Shown one piece after another: positions 14,103-19,922 of a DNA stretch of 19,922 nt; the first letter of the stretch is position 1, and every line of letters begins with the position of its first letter. The notes under the pieces were generated by a model. The model searched no databases, was not told the DNA's origin, and worked only from the letters and a program-made list of their open reading frames with translations. The DNA comes from an uncultured Oscillospiraceae bacterium (lineage in GTDB: Bacteria > Bacillota > Clostridia > Oscillospirales > Acutalibacteraceae). Made by a program: the position numbers and the translations under genes. The stretch is taken from the NCBI GenBank assembly GCA_900556765.1, contig USQH01000013.1:1-19922 (forward strand). The letters run 5' to 3'.

Positions 14103-14549
14103 TTATAGTATAACCTGCACGACGTAGTAGATTATGCCGTACAGCACTGAAAAGAGCGTTCCGAATACGATGACCGGTCCCGCAACGGTGAACATTTTTG
14201 CGCCGACGCCCAGTATTTGTCCCTCGCTCTTAAATTCGACAGCAGGCGAAGCTACCGCGTTGGCAAATCCCGTGATAGGCACGAGCGCGCCGGCTCCGCC
14301 GAACTTACCGATCTTTTCCCAAACGTGCAGACCGGTCAAAATGGCTGTAATCGCTATCAGTGTTACCGAAACGGCGGTGCGTGCCGCATCCTCCATCATG
14401 CCGGCGGCGGAATATACGTTAAAAAGAAACTGGCCGAAGGTGCAAATGACTCCGCCGGTCAGAAATGCGCAGGCGCAGTCGCGCAGCCACGGCGACTTCG
14501 GAGTGGCTTTTTTAGCCATCTGACCGTACTGCTTTTTTGAAACACTCAT
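14103..14549 (-). CDS. spoVAC: Stage V sporulation protein AC
   Basis: A 148-residue membrane protein with about four hydrophobic segments. It is part of the SpoVA channel that moves Ca-dipicolinate into the spore during sporulation and out during germination. SKKQYGQMAKKATPKSPWLRDCACAFLTGGVICTFGQ is the characteristic N terminus, and the GKFGGAGALVPITGFANAVASPAVEFKSEG loop is strongly conserved in SpoVAC. The start at 14549 was chosen because AAGGAGGT lies seven bases upstream (14557-14564); a longer frame to 14591 has no ribosome site. A candidate forespore sigma promoter lies just upstream. Confidence 0.94.
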   Translation of the reverse strand: MSVSKKQYGQMAKKATPKSPWLRDCACAFLTGGVICTFGQFLFNVYSAAGMMEDAARTAVSVTLIAITAILTGLHVWEKIGKFGGAGALVPITGFANAVASPAVEFKSEGQILGVGAKMFTVAGPVIVFGTLFSVLYGIIYYVVQVIL

Positions 14550-14576
14550 AAATTTTACCTCCTTGTACTTTAACGA

Positions 14577-14605
14577 TATTTTGCCCTGCACCGCCGAAAA
14601 TATAA
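14577..14605 (-). promoter_or_regulatory. Candidate forespore (sigma F/G type) promoter for spoVAC-spoVAD
   Basis: Read on the minus strand: TTATA (14605-14601), 14 bases, GGGCAAAATA (14586-14577). The latter fits the GGnnAnAnTR -10 pattern of sigma-F-type promoters, and TTATA is one base from GTATA; spacing is slightly short. It places the start about 20 bases before spoVAC, a suitable leader length. Forespore expression of spoVA is established in Bacillus; its use here is inferred. Confidence 0.45.
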
Positions 14606-14606
14606 T
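14578..14606 (+). promoter_or_regulatory. Possible promoter for the ABC ATPase gene
   Basis: TATAAT (14601-14606) is a perfect -10 box, but the -35 region 17 bases upstream (ATTTTG) is weak. It overlaps the divergent spoVAC promoter and sits inside an inverted repeat (14594-14613). Confidence 0.3.
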
Positions 14607-14627
14607 ATTTCGGGGAAAGATAATTGC

Positions 14628-15281
14628 ATGATTGAAATTAAAAACTTGACTAAAATCTATCGGTCGGGCGTAAAAGCGCTTGACGACATATCGTTTGAGG
14701 TGGCTGACGGCGAGATGCTTGCGATCGTCGGACGGTCGGGATCGGGCAAATCGACGCTGATGAATATTCTCGGATGTCTTGACACGCCGACGGCCGGCGA
14801 GTATTATCTAAACGGGGACAGAATCGCCGACGCCGACTCCCACAGTCTGGCGCAGATAAGAAATCGCTCCATCGGCTTCGTTTTTCAAAGCTACAATCTC
14901 ATTCCGTCGCTCACCGCGGCGGAAAATGTCCGCTTGCCGCTGCTTTACCGCGGCGTGGACCGGCGCGAGTGCGAGCGGCGCTCCGCCGAAGCGCTTCAGC
15001 GCGTGGGTCTGGGACACCTTGCGCACCGTTTCCCTCGGGAAATGTCGGGCGGACAGCAGCAGCGAGTCGCTATTGCACGGGCAGTTGCCGCCGATCCGCC
15101 GCTCATTCTTGCCGATGAGCCGACCGGCAATCTCGACAGCGTCATACGCGACGAGATAATGGAGATATTTCACGAACTGAACGCATCGGGCAGAACGGTC
15201 GTTCTGATAACTCACGATGACCAGGTCGCACGCTCGGCGCATCGGTCAATCACGATAAATAACGGAAAGCTGAAAAGCTGA
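14628..15281 (+). CDS. ABC transporter ATP-binding protein (MacB/LolD class)
   Basis: 217 residues, cytoplasmic. Walker A GRSGSGKS (35-42), Q-loop Gln87 in FVFQSYNLIP, signature MSGGQQQRVAIARA (139-152), Walker B LILADEP (159-165) and switch His196 are all intact. The FVFQSYNLIPSLTAAENVRLPL and DEPTGNLDS segments place it in the MacB/LolD/FtsE-like group, whose partners are FtsX-type permeases used for lipoprotein or peptide export and resistance. No permease gene is adjacent: the next gene is a sugar-phosphate mutase. It is therefore an orphan ATPase here and its substrate is unknown. The ATG at 14628 follows GGGGAAAG. Confidence 0.9.
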   Translation: MIEIKNLTKIYRSGVKALDDISFEVADGEMLAIVGRSGSGKSTLMNILGCLDTPTAGEYYLNGDRIADADSHSLAQIRNRSIGFVFQSYNLIPSLTAAENVRLPLLYRGVDRRECERRSAEALQRVGLGHLAHRFPREMSGGQQQRVAIARAVAADPPLILADEPTGNLDSVIRDEIMEIFHELNASGRTVVLITHDDQVARSAHRSITINNGKLKS

Positions 15282-15295
15282 AAGGATGTATAATA

Positions 15296-16789
15296 ATGGA
15301 TAAAACTATACTGAAACTGAAAAGCGGTACCGATATACGCGGCGTTGCGCTGGAGGGCGAGCCGAATCAGCCGGTGCAGCTCACCGACGACGTGGTTTAC
15401 GGTATCACGCGCGCGTTTGCAAAGTGGCTGTCGGAAAAATGCGGCAGCCGTTCGCTTACCGTAGCCGTCGGACGCGACTGCCGTCTGTCGGGTGAAAGGA
15501 TAGAGGGCAAAGTGGTTGCTGCGCTTGCCGACTCGGGCTTTGCGGTCGTCAGATGCGGCCTGTGCACCACTCCTGCAATGTTTATGACCACCGTGCTGAA
15601 AAATTGCGATGCATCGGTCTCCATTACCGCCAGCCATCACCCCTACAACCGCAACGGGCTGAAATTTTTTACCCGTGACGGCGGTCTGGAGGGCAGTGAC
15701 ATAACCGACATACTGAACATAGCGGTCAACGACGGCAAAATTGACGGCAACGGCAGCGTCAGCGACTGCGCCTTTTTGGATGAATACGCCGCCTATCTGC
15801 GCGGTATGATATGCACGGCGCTCGGCGCTGACGAGACGGCGAAACCGCTCAGCGGTCTGAAATTCGCGGTTGACGCGGGCAACGGCGCCGGCGGCTTCTA
15901 TGCCGAAAAAGTGCTTTCTCCTCTGGGCGCGGACGTATCGGGCAGTATCAATCTTGAACCGGACGGTCGTTTTCCCAATCATATACCCAACCCCGAAAAC
16001 AGCTACGCTATGGAATGTGCCTGCAAGGCGACATTAGCGGCGACCGCCGACCTCGGAATAATCTTTGACACCGATGTTGACCGCGCCGGAGCTGTCGGTG
16101 CCGACGGCGAGGAGATAAACCGCAACCGCCTGGTCGCACTGGCGTCTGTGCTTGCCTGTGAGGATTGTCCCGGCGGCGTTATCGTCACCGATTCTATCAC
16201 GTCGAGCGGACTAAAGGAGTTTATTGAGCAGAATTTGCACGCCGAGCATTACCGTTACCGCCGCGGCTACAAGAACGTAATCGACAAGGCAATCGAACTG
16301 TGCGACAGCGGCAAAATCGCTCCGCTTGCAATCGAGACCAGCGGTCACGCCGCATTCCGCAGCAATTACTTTCTTGACGACGGCGCTTATCTTATCACCC
16401 GCATAGTTATCAAGCTGGCTCAGCTTCGTGCCGAGGGCAAAACCGTTTCCGACCTTATTTCCGCTTTGCGCGAACCGGTCGAGCGCAAGGAAATACGCTT
16501 TAATATCACCGAGGAGGATTTCCGTCCCGTCGGCGAGCGTGTAATTTCAGAGCTGGAGCGCTTCGCCGCTTCGCACGACGGCTGGCACATTGCCGACGAC
16601 AACCGCGAGGGTATCCGCGTTGCCTGCGACGACGCCGACGGCTGGTTTTTGCTGCGGCTTTCGGTCCATGATCCGGTCATGCCGATGAATTTTGAAAGCG
16701 ATTCGACCGGCGGCGTGGAAAAGATGATAAATGAGCTTCGCGGCTTTTTTGAGTCGGTTTCCGGCATCGATATATCCGCGTTAAAATAA
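15296..16789 (+). CDS. Phosphomannomutase/phosphoglucomutase family enzyme
   Basis: A 497-residue alpha-D-phosphohexomutase, cytoplasmic, moving phosphate between C1 and C6 of glucose or mannose for cell-wall or capsule precursors. The active-site serine is in TASHHPYNRNG (111-121, Ser113) and the metal loop is DTDVDR (258-263). The sugar-binding loop is ETSGH (347-351). The phosphate loop near the C terminus reads RLSVHDPVMPMN, as in the PMM/PGM subgroup that uses LHDP-type loops rather than SGTEP. It starts 14 bases after the ABC gene with AAAGGATG upstream. Which sugar is preferred cannot be told from sequence. Confidence 0.9.
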   Translation: MDKTILKLKSGTDIRGVALEGEPNQPVQLTDDVVYGITRAFAKWLSEKCGSRSLTVAVGRDCRLSGERIEGKVVAALADSGFAVVRCGLCTTPAMFMTTVLKNCDASVSITASHHPYNRNGLKFFTRDGGLEGSDITDILNIAVNDGKIDGNGSVSDCAFLDEYAAYLRGMICTALGADETAKPLSGLKFAVDAGNGAGGFYAEKVLSPLGADVSGSINLEPDGRFPNHIPNPENSYAMECACKATLAATADLGIIFDTDVDRAGAVGADGEEINRNRLVALASVLACEDCPGGVIVTDSITSSGLKEFIEQNLHAEHYRYRRGYKNVIDKAIELCDSGKIAPLAIETSGHAAFRSNYFLDDGAYLITRIVIKLAQLRAEGKTVSDLISALREPVERKEIRFNITEEDFRPVGERVISELERFAASHDGWHIADDNREGIRVACDDADGWFLLRLSVHDPVMPMNFESDSTGGVEKMINELRGFFESVSGIDISALK

Positions 16790-16904
16790 TAATAAGTAAA
16801 ATTAATGTTATTTCACGACAAAATATGCTACAAATAGTTTTTCATTTAAGGCTGTGTTTTGTATGTTTTCACAAAAAAACTTCATAATTTCGTCGCATTT
16901 TATA

Positions 16905-16933
16905 TTGACTTACTTTAGTCTAAAAGTTATAAT
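16905..16933 (+). promoter_or_regulatory. Strong sigma-A promoter for the large secreted protein
   Basis: TTGACT (16905-16910), 17 bases, perfect TATAAT (16928-16933). The spacer holds AGTC (16917-16920), complementary to GACT (16907-16910), a small inverted repeat overlapping the -35 box. Transcription from about 16940 would give a leader of about 185 bases. Confidence 0.8.
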
Positions 16934-17010
16934 TGGACTGTAACATAGGCATGAGTATCCTGCGATTATTGTATTCTGAACAGCGTGCAGTTATCTTTTA
17001 CTGTGCAGAT

Positions 17011-17105
17011 ACACGGTGTTCGCCGGCACTCGCCAAAGGGTCATGACGGCGACGTGTACCTTTCGATACGCCCCTCGTGACGGCAAATTCCGAGAGTGTC
17101 TCTCG
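17011..17105 (+). other. Structured 5' leader of the secreted protein mRNA
   Basis: ACACG (17011-17015) can pair with CGTGT (17053-17057), and inside it CGCCG (17021-17025) with CGGCG (17047-17051). A separate hairpin CGAGAG-TGT-CTCTCG (17091-17105) ends six bases before the ribosome site AAGGAG (17111-17116). TGACGGC occurs twice (17044, 17078). The leader is much more GC-rich than the promoter region. I could not match it to a known riboswitch class by eye. Confidence 0.45.
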
Positions 17106-17126
17106 AAAAAAAGGAGAAAAAGAGTT

Positions 17127-19922
17127 ATGAAACTAACAAAGAGAATCCTTTCATTAGTTTCGGCTGTTGCCATCGTTGCGACCATGCTTTCCTGCGTGTT
17201 CACCGTCGCGTTCGCCGATTCTGATCTGGATGCCGAGCTTGCCGGAGTTGTATACAAACCGGAAATTAAGGCATTGTTCGATGTTACAAATGCGAACAAC
17301 GGCGAATATATAGGCGGTGCTAAACGTACCAATAACATAACGGCCGTTTCACAGAACACATATACGCTTAACAGCGGCTTTACGTTTACATATTCCGCAA
17401 ACTACAATTACGGCGTAACTGCTTTCAATCACGAAGTGAACTACGGCTCCGTCGGCGATCTGAAGTTTGCAATTGATATGGGCGTTAAAAACACCGAGTC
17501 TATTAAATACAAGCTGTATTACGGCGAAACGCTCCTCGGTACATATGATACCGGCGTTATCGGCGGCACGGATGATGTTTCCAGCGTTATTTCCGGCGAA
17601 TGGAATCCCGAACTTACTATTAAGTTTATTATGAACAATGGTAAGGTTACCATAAATCATTCGTCCAAAGCTACTTCGTTCGGCGATATTACATGGACTC
17701 TTCCTGACAATTCTACCGCTACTGAAGTTGATCTTCCCGACGGTTATGATTTTACTGACGTAAAAATTACGCTGTACAATGCCGGTGCGAGCGCAGATCA
17801 TACTTACTGGACGTACAACCTGTTTCTTGTTAAGGAAGGCGCGCTTACTGTCAACTTCCCCTACAAAACGGTTGCTTCTTTCAACGAATACCTTGCAAAT
17901 GTCAATCCCGAAGATACCGAAGAGGTTGAAAACGCTAAATTTCTGAGAGCGCTTGCGTTCGACGGCACTTCTGCGGAGCTTCAGGCAGCTATTTGCAACA
18001 TCAGTGAAAACTACGGTACTTGCGTACATGACTACAGCTATACCACAACGGCTACCTGTACCAAGGATGGTGTACGCACATATGTGTGCTCGTTGTGCAA
18101 TGATACATATACCGAGCCTGAGGCAGCACTTGGTCACGATTATTCAGAGACCACTGCAAACTATATTACCAAGGGCGTCTGCGCTCGATGCAACGACACA
18201 TATTTCCATTATAACGGCAGAGAAGCCGCTATCAAGATTGCGTCTTATGACCTTGATACCAAGTCGGTAATCGACTTTACCTCAATTGAATTCTTTGTTT
18301 CGGACAATTCAAACGATGTACTTAAGCTTAACGAGTCATGGTCCGGCAAGGTGTTTAACTACACTCTTGACGGTATCGCAGTAACCGGTACAATCTCTCA
18401 GATAGAGTATGTTCTCAACGGCACTACCGTTCACCGCGCAGACGCATCGGTCGGTGACGATACCTATGAGTTCCTTGAGGCCGGTAAATACTACTTCTAC
18501 GGTACTCTTACCAATGTTTCGGATACTAACGGCGGTACTTACGCCGATCAGCGCGTGCTTCTCGGTACCGCAAAGGTTAGAGACTTCATTGCAATTGATT
18601 ATACAAAGAGAGACTCTATCATTTCCTACGGCAAAAATTTGAGCCTTGATGACGTTGTTATCGGCAAGCCTTCCACCAACGCTTTTCATCTTAAGGTAGA
18701 TAATCAGGAAATTGATACTCTCTATTACGGAGATACTATTTCCGCCAACCAGTGGTGGAAAGACTGCAAGGATTACACTATTACTAAGGACGGAACTCTT
18801 TATAAGGGCTATATTACCAAGATCGTATATCGTAATGCTTCAACCGGCGATACTCTAAGTGGCGAAAACCATGTTTGGAACGGTCATGCGAACGGCGTAA
18901 ACGGCAATAATTTCCCCGCTAATCAGACCGGTCTGTGGTATGTTACCGGTACAATGGAGGGAGTCATCAATGTTGAGACTTCCGAAAACTCTGATTACAT
19001 CTATAATATTGTTCTCGGTTCGTTCTATGTAAAGACCTATCAGGGTGATGTACATATCCATGACTTTGAAGGCACAGTAGAGACTCAGCCGACCTGTACT
19101 GACAAGGGCGTAATGCATTACACCTGCGAGTGCGGTGAGGATGATTACTACGAGGATATTCCGGCACTCGGTCACAACGATGTTTCCACTGTTACTGTTG
19201 AGCCTACCTGCTCGACCACCGGTGTTGCACATCATACCTGCACACGCTGCGATTATTCGTATAACGAGACACTTGCAGTAGTCGACCACGACTATGTCAA
19301 GGGCTACTGCCGTTTCTGCGGAATCAGAGAGCAGTATACCGCTACCGCTGCTGAATGGAATATGCACTTTGTCGATGAAAAGGGCAATGCTGTTACTTCC
19401 ATTAACGCGGTTAAAGGCGAAAACTTCTGGATGGTAGTCAGCCTGTCCAATTATAAGGACTTTATCGGCTCTGCCAATATCGTAACTGATAGTAACGGAA
19501 AGATTGATTACGCAAACAGCACCTATGACCGCACTCTTGCGGTAGCAACTTTGATGGTAGCCATGAAGTCCGACAATGTTACTGCTGCATTTGCAGATGG
19601 CAGCATTCAGTTCACCACTCCGTATGATGGTGCCACAGTTGATGCTAATTATGACTCTGAAGACGGTCTCCTTAAGGTCGTGTTCAAATCTGACAATCTG
19701 GCCGGCTGCCGTAGCTCTATCAGCGCTGCCCAGTTGGATGCAAACAACGGAGAGCTTCTTCGTATTAAGCTTTCCAACAAACTTACCGATGAAGGAACTA
19801 TAAATTTCCAGTTTGTTGAAACAAGCAAACTTGTATCCTCGGCTGTAGCTCTTGTTAACAAGCCGACCGCCGGTGAGTGGGTAGTTGGTGTTGATTACAC
19901 CAAGGAGCTGGAAATGGATACC
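17127..19922 (+). CDS. Large secreted surface protein with Cys/GH repeats (partial, runs off the window)
   Basis: At least 932 residues with no stop before the window end. The signal peptide (residues 1-32, KLTKRILSLVSAVAIVATM and on, cleavage after VAFA) follows an ATG with AAGGAG ten bases upstream. Residues 33-298 are a beta-rich region with many Asn, Thr and Tyr. Residues 299-340 and 643-735 carry the H-x-Y, TCT-x-x-G, Y-x-C-x-x-C, LGH repeats frequent in clostridial surface proteins; the paired Cys and His may bind zinc. Residues 356-642 are another beta-rich part. Residues 741-932 (EWNMHFVDEKGNAV, MVVSLSNYKDFIG) weakly resemble a cohesin-like beta sandwich. Codons end mostly in T (GCT, ACT, GTT, CTT), unlike the NNC-rich neighbours, suggesting high expression or foreign origin. 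The role is unknown; surface binding or adhesion is a guess. The missing C terminus would show any anchor. Confidence 0.85.
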   Translation, partial: MKLTKRILSLVSAVAIVATMLSCVFTVAFADSDLDAELAGVVYKPEIKALFDVTNANNGEYIGGAKRTNNITAVSQNTYTLNSGFTFTYSANYNYGVTAFNHEVNYGSVGDLKFAIDMGVKNTESIKYKLYYGETLLGTYDTGVIGGTDDVSSVISGEWNPELTIKFIMNNGKVTINHSSKATSFGDITWTLPDNSTATEVDLPDGYDFTDVKITLYNAGASADHTYWTYNLFLVKEGALTVNFPYKTVASFNEYLANVNPEDTEEVENAKFLRALAFDGTSAELQAAICNISENYGTCVHDYSYTTTATCTKDGVRTYVCSLCNDTYTEPEAALGHDYSETTANYITKGVCARCNDTYFHYNGREAAIKIASYDLDTKSVIDFTSIEFFVSDNSNDVLKLNESWSGKVFNYTLDGIAVTGTISQIEYVLNGTTVHRADASVGDDTYEFLEAGKYYFYGTLTNVSDTNGGTYADQRVLLGTAKVRDFIAIDYTKRDSIISYGKNLSLDDVVIGKPSTNAFHLKVDNQEIDTLYYGDTISANQWWKDCKDYTITKDGTLYKGYITKIVYRNASTGDTLSGENHVWNGHANGVNGNNFPANQTGLWYVTGTMEGVINVETSENSDYIYNIVLGSFYVKTYQGDVHIHDFEGTVETQPTCTDKGVMHYTCECGEDDYYEDIPALGHNDVSTVTVEPTCSTTGVAHHTCTRCDYSYNETLAVVDHDYVKGYCRFCGIREQYTATAAEWNMHFVDEKGNAVTSINAVKGENFWMVVSLSNYKDFIGSANIVTDSNGKIDYANSTYDRTLAVATLMVAMKSDNVTAAFADGSIQFTTPYDGATVDANYDSEDGLLKVVFKSDNLAGCRSSISAAQLDANNGELLRIKLSNKLTDEGTINFQFVETSKLVSSAVALVNKPTAGEWVVGVDYTKELEMDT

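Noticed and set aside
17091..17105. Terminator before the secreted protein gene
   Set aside because: The hairpin is followed by A residues, not T, on the plus strand, and the ribosome site comes right after it.
17349..18137. 262-codon minus-strand open frame
   Set aside because: Opposite the continuous secreted-protein frame with its signal peptide and Cys repeats; no supporting ribosome site or domain.

Overview
The window looks like a piece of a Gram-positive, endospore-forming member of the Clostridia (Oscillospirales-like). The signs are spoVAC/spoVAD sporulation genes, a clostridial FeoA-FeoB fusion followed by a FeoB-associated Cys-rich membrane protein, a YfmF/YfmH peptidase pair, an ECF-type folate transporter S component, strong AGGAGG ribosome binding sites, and a large secreted protein with the Cys/GH repeats common in clostridial surface proteins. 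Taxonomy is inferred from gene content only.

Layout. 1-1560: folT (folate ECF S component) and proC, closed by a clear rho-independent terminator. 1560-2101: a 540-base non-coding stretch with a near-consensus promoter flanked by two similar inverted repeats (TTAGCT-N3/4-TCTAA type), probably iron-responsive operators for the gene that follows. 2102-5917: an iron cluster made of a FeoA-FeoB fusion, a FeoB-associated Cys-rich protein with an unusual repeat tail, an unassigned lipoprotein, and a strong terminator. 6087-11977: a plus-strand run of yfmF, yfmH, lgt, folD, a secreted single-anchor protein and a small membrane protein. trmO (11998-12678) follows closely and ends in a terminator. 12827-13026: two adjacent but different tandem-repeat arrays in the convergent gap. 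13081-14549, minus strand: spoVAC-spoVAD with no spoVAE. 14628-16789, plus strand: a lone ABC ATPase and a phosphomannomutase-type enzyme. 16790-17126: a consensus promoter and a long structured leader. 17127 to the end: a secreted protein of at least 932 residues that is still open at the window edge.

How the genes fit together. FeoA-FeoB imports Fe(II) and the Cys-rich protein is its usual small partner. Lgt lipidates lipoproteins such as the one at 5163. FolT and FolD both serve folate metabolism but lie in separate units. SpoVAC/D load dipicolinate into the forespore. The remaining genes are housekeeping or unassigned.

Three things stand out. The Cys-rich FeoB partner carries a 60-nt tandem repeat that is open in two overlapping frames. 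Base and codon composition changes inside feoB near its conserved G1-G2 motifs, which suggests recombination or a chimeric assembly. Several membrane proteins have long low-complexity hydrophilic tails. I see no CRISPR array, insertion sequence, tRNA or rRNA, and no recognisable defence system.
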